64,000 nt of DNA from Oikopleura dioica (lineage: Eukaryota > Chordata > Appendicularia > Copelata > Oikopleuridae), in the NCBI GenBank assembly GCA_907165135.1, contig OU015567.1:15629001-15693000 (forward strand), written 5' to 3'. The position numbers and the translations under genes are program-made. The notes beneath the pieces were generated by a model. The model ran no database searches. It was given only the letters and a program-made list of their open reading frames with translations, and was not told where the DNA came from. Shown piece after piece: positions 31,447 through 43,594 of the stretch. Position 1 is the first letter of the stretch; each line of letters starts with the position of its first letter.

Positions 31447-32660
31447 TCACAGTCTTTTAGACAGGTTTAAAAGATAGCTAGATATTGAAAAATACAGTAA
31501 TAAAAGGACCCTGACCGGATAAGGCCCACGTTTTGCTTTCGCCCTCTCGAGTTTCGCTGAACTGCAAAATAGAAAATTAGCATGGGCGTACTTATGAAGC
31601 GGAAGTCAATTCGATAAGTTGGCGAGTTGATTTCAGCCGAATGAGCCACCTTAGCGGCTGAGTTAGGCCAAACAGCGATTTGAATATCTTCTCTCTTTTC
31701 GCTGTTTAGACTTTGAGATAGTCGAGAGAGAGCTCGAGATTCCACTGAACACCGTATCGTCCTGAATATTCAGCTCTTGAATCGATTAGGCCCTGTTTTT
31801 TTCGTCAAACTCACACTTTTCTCAACCCTCTTTCTTAGTGGTTAAGTAAGAGGCTAGAACAGGGAGAGGAGAATTAGGAAGGAACTAGAATTGTTGGCAA
31901 AACGGGGCGAAGGATGGGATTGATATGACTTGAGAGAAGACAGATTCTCTAATAGAACTTATTCTTGGAAACAAAATTATTTAGGGTTAGGTTTTTTGGC
32001 ATTTGATCAATTTAAAAACCTGTTTTCGACCCTGTCTTTTTCCCTGAGTACGCGAAAACAGGATTGAAAGCAGAAAATATGACCTTTTGGAAGATTTTTG
32101 AGTCAAAAACAAGCCTGTCTTAAAACCTGTTTTGGTCCTGTTTTCTGATATTTCTTAAAATTTTAATCAGGATCTGTGTGGAAACCTGTTCAAACCCTGT
32201 TTTAATCCTGTTTTCCTTGTGTTTTTTTGCAAAAAATTCTGAAAACAGGCCTTAAAACAGGGTTCAGAACAGGAAAAAACCGGGTAGAACCAATTTTTGG
32301 AATAGATTTTTATGGAAAGGGTTTTGATTGGCCGGTAGGCCAAATACAGCAATCTTATTGGTTATCCAAAAATTCATTTCCAAAAATTGGTTGAGTCCAA
32401 AAAACCTGTTTTTGTGGTTCTTGAATGAAAATTTTACGAAGGTATTACGAAGAAGTATTTTGCCAAAATTGTTATTTCGGATGAAAACTGTATTTACGCT
32501 GTTTCTTTGGACTAAGTTTAAAGCCTAAAGTGGATCTGAAATTTCGGAAGAAGAGGAACATCAACTTACGCGTTTGGAAATCGAATTTATCTGGCGAACG
32601 CAGCGGCCGAATAATTCTGCTTTCGTGAATGATTGGATCTAACGTGAGCCCGGAAATGCA
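31447..32660 (-). CDS. Unknown protein, three exons (5' end uncertain)
   Basis: Exons on the minus strand: 32660-32570, 31744-31592 and 31556-31447 (stop). Phases match at both junctions (1/1) and the total is 354 nt (117 residues plus stop). Splice sites are strong (ACGC/GTAAGTTG and ATAA/GTACGC; acceptors GTTCAG). The protein includes CISGLTLDPIIHESRIIRPL, LSQSLNSEKREDIQIAVWPN, then YRIDFRF and KLERAKAKRGPYPV. The last intron is 35 nt. The first intron (825 nt) contains a CCTGTTTT word-repeat element. No start codon or family was found. Confidence 0.48.
32010..32295. repeat. CCTGTTTT word-repeat element
   Basis: AACCTGTTTT, GACCCTGTCTTTT, AAAACAGG and TCCTGTTTT words recur on both strands for about 280 bp, with direct words in the left part and inverted ones in the right. 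It lies inside a proposed intron of the minus-strand gene. Ends and target duplication are not clear. Confidence 0.5.
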
Positions 32661-33138
32661 CTTTCTTGCGACAAAAAATGGGGATTACCGGAAAGAACGA
32701 TTAAAAACAAACATGATCGGCGAAGGAGCTGGCGTCAGGTGCCACTAGTTAAGCGCTAGTTTGATAAATGTATCCGCAGCTGGGAGCCACGCGAAACTCG
32801 ACGATTCAAAAGTGCCACTTGCGGGACAGCGACTAGTGTTGGATTTTGTGAAGGAGCAAGTTCACTTCTGATGCTTCTCAAATACCCTGTTCAAATATTA
32901 TGTCATTTCAAGGGGATACAGGCGGAAAAGCGACAGAAAATTGCGACAAATTCTGTGTGGAAATTTTTGACCAATCAGCAGCCGAATAGCCGCCCACGAA
33001 AAATTTGCGCAATTTGTTGTCGCTTCGTGAAGCCTGACTATTTGATGAACTGTGTAGAAAACCTGAGTCAGGGTCAGAAAAAAATCTTTTTATGAACCCT
33101 GACTCAGGTTTTCAAGACAGGTTTTTTACTCAGTTTTC

Positions 33139-33295
33139 GGGAGAGGTGTCAGGAGCCGACAAAAAAATTTCGACAAATTTTGCATGGAAATTTTCGACCA
33201 ATCAGAAGCCTGGATTCAGTTAGCCGGCCAGTCAGCAGCCGAGTAGCCGCCCACGCAAAATTTGTTTAATTTTTTGTCGGTTCCTGACGCCACCT
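33139..33295. repeat. R2 palindromic element
   Basis: GGAGCCGACAAAAAAATTTC faces TTTTTTGTCGGTTCCTGACG. It carries ACCAATCAGAAGCCTGGATT and GGCCAGTCAGCAGCCGAGTA. Confidence 0.65.
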
Positions 33296-33945
33296 CAGTT
33301 TTTGACAGGAAAGTTCGAATTCGTTGAGCAATTTGAAAGATTATTTGAACTGCAGTTCCCAGCTCCCCCGAAGCTCTGGAATTTTTCTATTTGTAGCTGA
33401 GCCCGAGCTTTGTGTGGTTGAGTTTGTAGTTCTTGGTCCAGCGGTTGCATTAGCGCGCGGATTTGCATCTGATGCGCATTTTTCGTGTGTTACAGAGTGA
33501 ATCCGCTTTTCGCTCCTTCGCGGCCAGCTCAGCCCAGCTTCCAGAATTCACGAAAAACCCCTAGCCAAGGAATAAGAAAGCCAAATGAAATTAGCGCCAA
33601 TATTCAACGCTCAAAGGAGCAGCCACGGCTTTTCTGAGGAACTAATTTTAAACCAGGAACTAATTGAACGTGACCGAACATGACTTTCTTTTCAATTTCA
33701 GATTTTTTTCTCAAAAAGTCGCCAGCAACTGGCTAAGCAAAAAGCTCAATGAGGCTTTTTGACCAAATTTCATCAAATTTTAGGATCGCGACAAAAAGCG
33801 CGACAAACTGTTGAGTCGGAATTTTCCGCAAATCAAAAGATTCTATTCGGGCTATCGGCCAACCAACCAGCTGAAAAGCCGCCCACGCAGAAATTCGTCG
33901 CATTTTTGTCGACTCGTTCCACCTAACAAACTCTATAGCGTTTTT

Positions 33946-34100
33946 GGGAGGTGTCTGGAACCGACAAAAGATTTCGACAAATTTTGCGGGGAAATTTTCA
34001 ACCAATCAGAAGCCTGGATTCGGCAAACCGGCCAATCAGCATCCGAGTAGCTGCCCACGCAAAATTTGTCGAAATTTTTTGTCGGTTCCAGACATCATCC
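33946..34100. repeat. R2 palindromic element
   Basis: GGTGTCTGGAACCGACAAAA faces TTTTGTCGGTTCCAGACATC. This is one of the best preserved copies. Confidence 0.7.
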
Positions 34101-35573
34101 TGTTTTTTTGTCTTTTGAATTCATGAATTAACTTTCGACAATTTTTTGATAAAGCGGCGCGAATCGACTTTTCTGACAAAAAATATTTTTGCGTCGAATG
34201 CTGAAATCTGATTGGTCAAAAAATTCTGAAATTCTTAAAAATCAAAAATTTTACCCTTTTTATTTTATAAACTCGAATCTTTTTGTGCATCAATATACCG
34301 TTTCCAACTCAAACAAACAGATTCACTTTCACATTTCTTTGGAATAAATTATTTTGAAAACAGAAGAAATCAGCTTGCGCCTAATTATCCGCCGATCGAA
34401 AAGGAGCACTTGAAATCAATTAATTTAAAAAGTGAAAGCTCGTTTTAAAAACAATTGCTTTTTCAGAAAACGAAAATTAATCCTTTCCTGCTGATAAAAG
34501 CGAAACGCGGAAGGGCGCATTTCCGCAAAATAATACTTCTAAGCTCGTTTTGTGGAAAACTCATTAACTAAACAAATTTCGCTTTCTTTGGGAAATACAG
34601 TTTAGGTTTTAAGGGGGTAGACGCGTCTTTAGCATGATTTTAATTCAGATTTTTCTCTCTGAACTTATTTATGATTTTATTTTTTTCTACAAAATGAAAG
34701 TTCATTCCTTTAGTGTGTTTTTTAAAGGGTGAAATTTGAAATTTCGGATTTTTGAGTCGGAAATTCGAGTCAAAAATGCTTTTACTCGAAAAAACTTGAA
34801 CTGTAAGTTTTGAAATGTATAGTCAGAAATTAGTGATTTTGGTCTCAAAAGGAACTTGAGAATATCAAAAAGTAAATTATTAGCAGAAAAATAAGGGTGT
34901 CAATATAATAATTCAAGTTCAAAAATTTGGCCACTGAAATTTTATAAGAAAATTTTTTGGACAATATTTTTGAAATTTAAAATTTTAGTCATTATTTGAG
35001 ACAAGAGAAGGTGTGAGCTTACTTTTGATAAAAATAAGGGTGTCACTATGTTAATTTAAGAGACAAAACAGTAGAACGGCTGGCGGAGGGAAAAAATGGA
35101 TGTGCATTTATTATCCCGCGAAACGTGAAAACATTATTTTTCCGTAAGTTTTTCTTTTAAGATTTTTGTTCAATTTTTGGAGCGCTAGAAAAATAAAAAG
35201 ATCAATCAAAAGAAAAGAAACGATGTATAATAATCCGAATTAACGAATGAGTCAATCAATCTCGTTGTACGAGACTGCGGTTTTAGAGGAGCAGATCTTG
35301 CGATTTTCGGGGCACGCCTTTTGATTTTTGGCTTTTATCCGATTTTCAGGGCTTTGGGGATTGAAAAATTTAAAGATTAAAATCCGGGTGATGGTTAAAT
35401 TAAGGACATACACGTCGTAATATTAAAATTCTCCAAGAGAGATAATTTTTTTGATGCAAAGACAAATAAAAAGGGAAAGGGGTATTTGCTAAGAAAATGC
35501 AAATACTCTCCCGGCATCCGCATTTTCGACACCTCAAATCTCATAAAGCAAAAACTGTTACAGTAATTCACTG

Positions 35574-37433
35574 ATGGAAGGAACTGTGATAAACGATCGG
35601 TTTAAAGCGGTAAGAGAGCTGAAGGCGCCTAGAGATGGGAAAATCTACTGGCTCGTTGAGGACCAGCAAAAAGGTAAGAGCGGAAAAGGAAGACAATTGC
35701 TGAAATATTTTGATAGGAAATGAGCTGAAAATGCTAAAAGGTATCGGCCTCTTTGACGAAAAAATGGAGCAAGAAGCAAAGCTGGAAGTCGATCTTCTTC
35801 AACGACTAGGTAACGTTTTCCAACTTGGTTTCTAAATTCCCAGAATTGGTAAGTTATAAACCCGAAACTCAGATCATCCGAATGTCGTAAAACTTCATGA
35901 CAACTTCGCTTTCTCTTCTCACAACAATCTGCCCTACCATGGCTTGATTCTCGAATATCTTCCTGGCGGTGATTTGGGCCAATTTATTGAACAAAAACTT
36001 GAGAACGGTAAGGAGAAATCGCATTTTGTATTTTTATGATTTCAGAGGGAGGTGAAAACGAAGAAGAATGGGTGGAAAAGGACGCTCTTGGCATTTGTGC
36101 TCAAATTGTTCTTGCAATGAGTAGGTTTAAATGACTCTGATAAAGCGACTTACTGATTTAAAGACTATTTGCATGGAGAAAATATAATTCACCGAGACAT
36201 CAAGCCCGAAAACATACTTCTTTCTGGCGACAAGAAAGAGGTAAATTTCAAATAATAACTTCTTGAAAAGATTATCAACAGATCAAAATTGCTGATTTCA
36301 ACGTTTCCCGACTTACCGACGGAACTATGAATACTGGCGTCGCCGGGTCGATGGAATATCTACCTCCAGAGAGTCTTCAAGCACATGGAAATGAAAATGT
36401 TACTTTTGGCCATGATGTTTGGGCGATGGGAATCGTTTTTCAAATGCTCTGCACTTTCAGGAATAGTTTTAAAAGTTTCGTTATTTAAAATTCTTGAAAA
36501 GACTTGGGCTCTAAAACTTAATAAAGACACCCTTTTGCAACAGGAAATCTCTTTCAAATAATCAGCAACATCGCTCAGAATGTAAGAAGACCTGCAGAAG
36601 TAGTCTTCCCGGCGATGGAGAGTCTGATACAACAATGCCTGCAAGTCGACCTCGGGGAAAGAGCAGCAAATGCAGCAGCTTTGATGAATCACCGCTCGAT
36701 CGTCAGTTTGATAAAACAGCTTCAAAATCGAATTCAACCGAAAGACTTGGTTTTTGGGAAAAATCGGGTCGAAACGACGGAAGTTATCAACGAGCATTTG
36801 AACAAAGAGAATCTGAAAATGAATAAAGAAAATGAAAATCTGAAGAAAAGAAACAGTTACCTCGAGAGACAATCAAAAGAAATCTTCCAAAATATGTTTT
36901 CCATCGGAGATGACCAGTGTGAAAATCTTTGGAAAATTGGTTTCGGATTTTATACTGGCCTTGACTCTATCATTGTCCGAGAAAGTCACAAGGAGAATGA
37001 CATTCGACGAGTCCTTCGAGCAATGGCAGCCGGCTTTACGGAGTTTAATTTGAAGGAATTGGATAAAATCGCAGTTTTAGTTTTTTGATTTTTGTTTCGA
37101 CGCGATTTTCATCCGAAATAAAGTTTGTTTGCGACAAAAATTTAGAAGTGACGGAAGCTGAATGGACAATTCGACATCAAACGTGGAAAGAAAATTACGA
37201 CGGCGACGGCTGCTGGAAACTGTGGCTAAGTTTCAAAGGTATTGATTGTTGAATTTGAGATTTTTATTGTTTTAGGAAAACGCGTCGACTTTCAAGCCGA
37301 CGCGGACGATATTGACTGGGATGATGGGAAGAGCTTCAACTCGGCGAAAAAGTTGTCGCCGGATTCACAAGGAATCGTCAAACTCAAAGGAGCATATTCT
37401 TTTGTCCGCTGGAATATTAGAATCCTGAAATGA
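35574..37433 (+). CDS. Ser/Thr kinase-coiled coil-C-terminal module protein, copy 2
   Basis: Nine exons: 35574-35673, 35717-35809, 35873-36007, 36046-36120, 36164-36240, 36282-36460, 36527-37061, 37124-37238 and 37276-37433, giving 488 aa with all phases consistent. Kinase motifs: ELKMLKG (ATP lysine), EQEAKLEVDLL (helix C), IIHRDIKPENILL near 144, IADFNVSR (DFN) near 165, VAGSMEYLPPES, and HDVWAMGIVFQML. Then RHPFATGNLFQ, a helical part, a coiled coil (about 320-360) and the module ending SFVRWNIRILK. Introns 6 and 7 are GA-AG; intron 2 is GT-AG here. It is the closest relative of the copy at 62.4-64.0 kb. Cytoplasmic signalling is likely, but the pathway is unknown. Confidence 0.88.
36461..36526 (+). 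other. GA-AG intron (kinase intron 6) of copy 2
   Basis: TTTCAG/GAATAG and AATAAAG/ACACCC, joining CTF-R-HPF. The same position is GA-AG in all four kinase copies (9359, 46772 minus, 63323 minus). Confidence 0.8.
37062..37123 (+). other. GA-AG intron (module intron) of copy 2
   Basis: GAATTG/GATAAAATCG and CGAAATAAAG/TTTG, phase 0. The frame has a stop soon after the donor if not spliced. Confidence 0.75.
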
Positions 37434-37459
37434 TTAACCTTTTTTTTCGCTCTTCTGTA

Positions 37460-37465
37460 AATAAA
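37460..37465 (+). promoter_or_regulatory. poly(A) signal AATAAA
   Basis: It lies 27 nt after the stop codon of kinase copy 2. Confidence 0.5.
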
Positions 37466-38539
37466 AAATATTTTTTGTAAAAATATAACGTCGATTCTTG
37501 TCATCATTGTCTATTTTATTAATCAAAAACTGGAGGTTTTAATAGATCATTAATAAACAAGAAGCTGAAAACATCAATCTTATAATTTTTAAAAAGAAGA
37601 TTTTCAGTTCACTGAAAGATGTTTTTTGTTTCCTTGATTGGCCTTCTATTGCGTTGTTTTTGAGTTAAATCAAGCGAGGAGGTCAGAGCTCACTTTGCTG
37701 CGTTTAAAATGAACGCGGCGGCGCTCACTTTTGATATTTTGGGAGTCGTTATAAAATTAACTTTTGCCCAAAAACAGCGCTTTCCAATCGGCGTACTATA
37801 TCACCTTGAGGACTACTAAACAGCGAGTTTATAAAATAATCTTTGGTCAGACTAATTGGAACGCTTTTCGACGAACGTTGCCAAAACACCGCTCTGTTCA
37901 TAATCAAAATGAACACATCTAAAGATATCCCAACTCGCGAAAACACTTTTCCTAAAGCACCTTTTTTGCCGAAACGTGAATCCGCCCAAGCGCCAGTTTC
38001 CGCCTTTCATTTTGGACTAGTCATTTTTGTTTCCAACCCAAATCAGTCGATTTTTTATTATTGAAAAATTGCCGCTAACTTGTTAATAATGTACCTAAGT
38101 ACTTACATGGGTTAATAGACTAGAGCCGAAAATAGGCTACGAAGGAATGCTTAGGAATTGAGTTGTTCTTATTTTTAGTTTAGTTGGTAAATTTAACATT
38201 GTTTGATGTATTGATTTACGTTTACGTTTTCCAGCGGCTTTTTTCTTTGGAGTCTATTATTGAGATTCTTTTGGAAAGAATGAAATATAATTAGCAATAA
38301 AAATAATCAGAATTTCTGCGGAAAAACAATTATCATTTACTTTTCGTAGATTTTAGTATTGAGACACCCTTATTCACCAGCCACTTAATCTTGAATAAAA
38401 TAAGGGTATCCTAAGGTAAAGAATTAAAAAAAATATCGAAGTTTATAATATTACTCAAGAATCAATTTAGATAATGAATTGAGAGCCTCAACCTTGGTAT
38501 ACCCTTATTTTTCCAAATATGAAATGGTCGGACAATAAG

Positions 38540-38685
38540 GGGGTAGGTGCCTGGAACCCACATTTCGACAAATTGTGCGTGGAAATTTTCAACCAATCAG
38601 AGGCCTCGATTCGGCAAACCGGCCAATCAGCAGCCGCCCACGCAAAATTTGTCGAAATTTTTTGTCGGTTCCAGACACTACCCCC
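38540..38685. repeat. R2 palindromic element
   Basis: TGCCTGGAACCCACATTTCGAC faces GTCGAAATTTTTTGTCGGTT. ACCAATCAGAGGCC and GGCCAATCAGCAGCC lie inside. Confidence 0.65.
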
Positions 38686-39051
38686 AATAAGGGTCTATTA
38701 TTGAAAAATTGAATAGAAAAAGAAGGATTGTATAATTTTGTTCACGAATTAAATTTAATTATTCTATTAAATTAACCCAAAATGATTACGGGGCCAAAAT
38801 TTCGGTCCCGAAAAATTTAAGGAATTCGACAAAAAAATAACTGTATTTTGACGAACCAGAAATGTTCAATACTCGAGTGCTCAGATTTAGCAAAAGCTAC
38901 CATTCTAGCGCCCTGTTTTCTTTTCTTGCGTAAGTTGACTTTGCGCTAAGAGGCGAATTCGTTCGGCTTTTGGATTTATTATTCAGAGTCGTTCTCGCCC
39001 GTGCCAATTACTGCTTTACATGGCAGCTGCTGAAGGCAAGGTGCCGCATAA

Positions 39052-39225
39052 GAAGACTCCCAGACCGGATCAGCGCCGCTTTGCCCAAACGCAGTGAGAA
39101 ATTATCCTGAGCCGCGAATTTACACAAAATACTCAGCCAGACGCAAATCTCAGCTGGAAGAAGAAAATCGCATTTTCAAACAGAAAATTGTAACTGATTC
39201 ATTTTCGAAAAGAAAAATAAAGTGA
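39052..39225 (+). CDS. Possible terminal exon with a short basic-helix segment
   Basis: The plus frame is open for 57 codons to TGA 39223-39225 with the segment YSARRKSQLEEENRIFKQKI, which resembles the junction of a basic region and a leucine zipper. AATAAA overlaps the end (AAAAATAAAGTGA). No acceptor, start or family could be fixed, so this may be a gene fragment. Confidence 0.25.
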   Translation, partial: EDSQTGSAPLCPNAVRNYPEPRIYTKYSARRKSQLEEENRIFKQKIVTDSFSKRKIK

Positions 39226-39264
39226 AGTTTGCAAAAAATCAATCGTAAAAGAATCCACATTTTT

Positions 39265-39905
39265 AGCTAAGCTAACAGGAATTTTGAGAAGAGGCTTAGC
39301 TTAGCTTAGCTCAGCTAAACTGGTTCAGGGAAAAAATAGCTCAGTTGAGCTCAGGTTTTTGAGCTGATCCATACTTAACTGAAATCAGCTCAAAAAGCGA
39401 AGCTCAGCAAACTGAGCTCAACTCACGTAAAATGAGCTGAGCAGGAATTTTCATCTACTCAACCCAATTTATTTGAGTATGAGGCAAGCTCAGCTCAGCT
39501 CAAGGATTTTTAAATAAAGTAAGCTCAGCTGAGTTGGTAAAAATCAGCTCAATACGCTCAGCTCAGCAAACTGAGCTGAACTCAAATCATGAGCTGAGCA
39601 CGGAATTTCCTCTGCTTAGCTCAAATGCTTGAGTATGAGGCCAGCTCAGCTCTGATCATCATTTGAAAATAGAATTAGCTCAGCTGAGGTGACCTGATTG
39701 AGCTGACCAGCACATTTGAAAAAATCAGCTCAATAGGCTCAGCTCAGCTAGCTTTGCTTTAAAAAAGCTCAGCTCAGCTGGCTCAGACGACGTTGAAATT
39801 GAACTGAGCCGGCCAATTTCTAGACCTCGCTCAGCTCAACTATTTGTGGGCTAAGCAACTCTAGCTCAGCTCAGCTCAATTTTTATCTCCAAAAATTTGC
39901 AACTT
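39265..39905. repeat. AGCTCA word-repeat element, long copy
   Basis: About 640 bp dominated by GAGCTGAGCT and AGCTCAGCTC words on both strands. The right edge AAATTTGCAACTTTTTG resembles the TTGCAACTCTG end of the 28.4-kb element. No left end or target duplication was identified. Confidence 0.55.
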
Positions 39906-40324
39906 TTTGCCTATCCCGTAATTCTCCTGAAAAAAAAACGCTCATCAGAAAAAAATGGTTCATTTGAAAACACGCTTAGCGCCGCAACATTTTCCGGGGT
40001 TATACTTTTTCTTACGAATTTAAAAGTGGCAGCGGAAAACTTCTATCAAGTGGCAACTTTGTATACATTTAGCGATTTCGGTTTCCGCCGCGGTTTGAAA
40101 GTTATTTCTAACTTCCGGAAAATTAATTAGAATTTCGCTTTTGAACTAGATTACAACTCGGCTACTTACTTATCTGACATGCAAGTTTGCTATTTGCATA
40201 ACGCGGCTGGCAATTAGAAAAATGTTTCCACGATATTTTTGCAATTAATTTTCGCGTTTATAAACGCAAATTATAATTACACTGAGCAATTTTCAAGAAC
40301 TTTTGATTTTAACAGAAAAGGAAA

Positions 40325-40590
40325 AGAGAGCTTTCTGATTGGTCGGTTTCCAAAAGAAAAGCGCCACCTGCTGGTTTTTTTCAACTCTTTCTGAGCTCAG
40401 CGAGCTCGGCAACCTGTGTAGAAATCCTGAGTCAGGTTTTGAAGACCGGCTTTTTATTTGAGCTCTTAAAAACCTGACTCAGGTTTTCTAGACAGATTGC
40501 CGAGCGCACGAAATTTGGTGAGAATAGTTAAAAATCACCAGCAGGTGGCGCTTTTCTTTTGAAAATCTACCAATCAGAAAGCTTTCTTTT
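40325..40590. repeat. Outer palindrome with an R1 element at its centre
   Basis: The outer arms are CTTTCTGATTGGTCGGTTTCC...GCGCCACCTGCTGG and CCAGCAGGTGGCGC...CTACCAATCAGAAAG. R1 (40409-40505) lies between them, arranged as at 13.2 and 30.4 kb. Confidence 0.65.
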
Positions 40591-42903
40591 TCTTTTCTGA
40601 AACGTAAAGAGATCTTTTTTGAACAAAAAATGCACCTTTTGAATATTCCCAGGCTTCTAGCGTTTCCGCAACGGAACTTTTCAAAAGTTCATGTTACAAA
40701 CCCCCGTTTTTTTATGTCTATCAGAAGTAACCCTGCTGAATTCGTAAATAAACATATCTTTTCTTTTCGAATTTTAACATGGCTGTAGAATCCGTCGCCG
40801 GTTGGTTTTCTCTCACGATTTACTCAGCTTGCATAACTCGCGCTCCAAGCCGCTTTCAACAAGCTTCAACGTTTTCTTCATTTTTTCTTCGAGAAAGTGC
40901 TTCGCATTCTTTTTCATAAATATGCCAAAAACAACCAAACAGAACATAATACAACAATTTTCAAGAATTTTCATTTTTCGGTTTTTAACAAACGCTATTT
41001 TCATTTTTCACGTTTTAGAGTCCAAAAATTAAGGGTATCTCTGATTGAAAATTTATTTTCAAGAGAAACCCTTAAATTTCGAAAATATCGCTTATTGTGA
41101 CGATGACCTTATTTTAGCAGTAAGGGCATTCAAATAAAAAACGTTATTTTTGATAAAATGCTCAAAAATATCGTTTATCGTTGGGATACCCTTATTTTAA
41201 AGAACGTTTCGGGGAATCTGTTAAAATAAGGGTATCCTAAAAATAAATAAATATAGTTGCTTCTAGCCTTTTTTGTGTCGACAAAATTTTAGCCAATAAG
41301 AAGCCTGCATTCGGCCAACCAGCCAATCAGCAGCTTTTTTTAATTATATCAAGATCTCTTTTTTTTGAAACAAAAAAATACTTGTTCAATAAGATAAAAA
41401 TTGTTTTCCAGAAAAAAGTTCAAATTTAATTCAACCCCAAATACTTTTTGGGAGCGCGACAGCTCATAAAAGCATGTTCTAAAAACAAAATCGGATAATG
41501 ATTGACCAGCCAAGTCACCTCTCGCAGGACTTTGCGGTTTCTGATTGAGCTCCCCGCAGCTGCACTTTTAGGCGCTCAAAACACCAAAAATCAGCCCTGA
41601 TTTCTTCCAAAGCTTCTACCGCGTTTTTCCTGTAACTTCTCAAAAACGATGTCAAAGGGTTGAAGAATGACTGTTTTGTGAAAAATAAACGGAAGAGCAA
41701 CAGCATTCTTTCGCAGGGAGTGCGTAACTTCCGCACCAAATTTGTCTTACAAACGGATCAATCCGGCTTTACGAGATAATCCACAGCCGGGAAAATACTT
41801 TTTCGAAAATTTTTTATCAGCAGTGAGATAATGACCTTTCAGTTTTTCACTGAGAATATTGAGTTTTTTTTTTATACAAAAGATACAATCAAAATCTAAA
41901 TTTTTTATTGAATAAAATTTAACAATAAATTTATTCAGCCAATAATGAAAAGACTAACTCCTAATTACCAAGATGATTTTCTTATTGTGACTACGCTTGT
42001 CTCATTTAATAGTAATTTCTTGTTTGGCAAGATAGTAAAACAGCTCAAACGCTTTATAAGGCCCTGATTTTCAGGTTTAAAGAACACCTGCAACGATAGC
42101 CATCGATTAATATCTTTTATCGACCTTATAGGAGCTCTATCTACCTGAGCAGGTTTTTTTAACGAAGCCGGCTTTAATTTTTAACCGTAAAAAAACTTGA
42201 TTTATTTTCTTTGAGTTCAATAAGCGGAGTTCAGACCCTAATCTTTCCCGGTCTTTTTTTTTTTGGACCAAAACCGGTTGTGTCATTTGTTTTAGTTCTG
42301 GCTCGATTAGCGCTGGAACGAACGAGCTAGAACGGATGATTCTTTTTTCGGTAGTCGACAGCCAGCGCGCACGATTGCGACTGCTTCCGAGGTTTTGATG
42401 CACGGGACGAACGTTTTCCGTTTTCTTCCAAACACCAGGCAGAATTATCAATACCAGAATTTTGGTCAAATTTATTTTTCACGTTTCTGGCCGATAAAGG
42501 GTACCCAGAAAGCAGAAAATACAAACAAAGAATTGTTTTTTCAGTGGTTTCATAAGAAAAAACCGCTGGAAGAATATCAGATATGGATTTTTTTTTCTAT
42601 TTTCGTGGAAGAAATGATTTTTTCTTGGCCCCCGATTACGAGAGTAGATATTTTGTCACATTTGAGATTGCGGTTATTACTTATGCGCATCTTATGCAAA
42701 ATTCATTTTGTGGACGATAAGGGATTTTTCTCTATTTTAACGGTTTTTGGTCCAAATTATCATTGTGACACCCTTATTTTCCTGAATAACAATTTTGTGA
42801 AAGCTCTATCTAGTTAATTTTTCGGCTCCATTTCAATTTTCCATCCCAAAATGTTCTGCGAAAATTATCAGTTTTTCCCAAATCTCCATTTTGACCAAAA
42901 TTT

Positions 42904-43060
42904 TGGGGTGGCGTCATGAACCGACAAAAACACGTCGAAAAATTTTGCGTGGGCGGCTACTCGGCGGCTGATTGGCCGTTGAGCCAATTCCAGGCTTCTG
43001 ATTGGTCGAAAATTTCTACGCAAAATTTGGTCGAAATCTTTTTGTCAGTTCCTGACACGA
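42904..43060. repeat. R2 palindromic element
   Basis: GGTGGCGTCATGAACCGACA faces TTTGTCAGTTCCTGACAC. ATTGGCCGTTGAGCC and ATTGGTCGAAA lie inside. Confidence 0.6.
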
Positions 43061-43594
43061 AATTTTTGGGCTCGAAAAATAAAAATTATAATATAAAATA
43101 TATTTTGAGCGGAAAGATAAGAGTGTCGCTATCTTAATTTTTGGACAAAATGCATAAAAAAATCTTTTATCGTCATGGTCGCCCCCTAAAGAGGGTAGTT
43201 ATTTTGTCACATTTCTCATTGCGGTTATGCGCATCTTATGCAAAATACATTGTGAGGGAGGAGCGATTTTTCACTCGGTTTGGGGGTTCTCGGAACGCGA
43301 GCCAACTGGTGCATATTACATCAGCACGCGACAACTCTCCACAGCCACTCACACAAAATCGAATCCAACTGCCGATGCTGCAGCACCTGCACAGCGTTTT
43401 TATTCAAACCCCTTTTTCGACTTTTTTCCTTTTTTTTTCTCTTTTTCTAAACGTGCGCTCTATCAAGTACGCGACTTATTAAAGCTTACAGTTATTTTTC
43501 AAGCTCACTCCAATTTTTAAATCACCTCACTGTCTGCCACAGTTTTTTTCATAGGGCAATTTTTATACAGAAAATGAAATAAAAAGAGCATTTT

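Larger units (their letters stand above)
32661..35573. other. Gene-less stretch dominated by R1/R2 elements
   Basis: R2 copies lie at 32930-33022, 33139-33295, 33777-33922 (diverged) and 33946-34100, with an R1 copy at 33049-33126 between two of them. TAAGGGTGTCA words occur at 34893 and 35036. The sequence at 33300-33640 is less AT-rich but has no supported frame. Confidence 0.5.

Noticed and set aside
37062-37123. Reading the kinase ORF as ending at the stop just after KELDKIA, with AATAAAG as its poly(A) signal and the rest as a second, trans-spliced operon gene.
   Set aside because: The part after the intron keeps one frame in all copies with an exact phase-0 join, has no ATG in that frame, and the stop after KIA is not conserved (two copies lack it nearby). 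The acceptor AATAAAG also occurs at intron 6, inside the kinase domain. RNA data should still decide.
43140-43520. Plus frames of 97-113 codons at 43.1-43.5 kb.
   Set aside because: The 5' half is the 85-bp repeat also found at 42.64 kb and the 3' half a T-rich run. The middle (EPTGAYYISTRQLSTATHTK) is suggestive but lacks splice sites.
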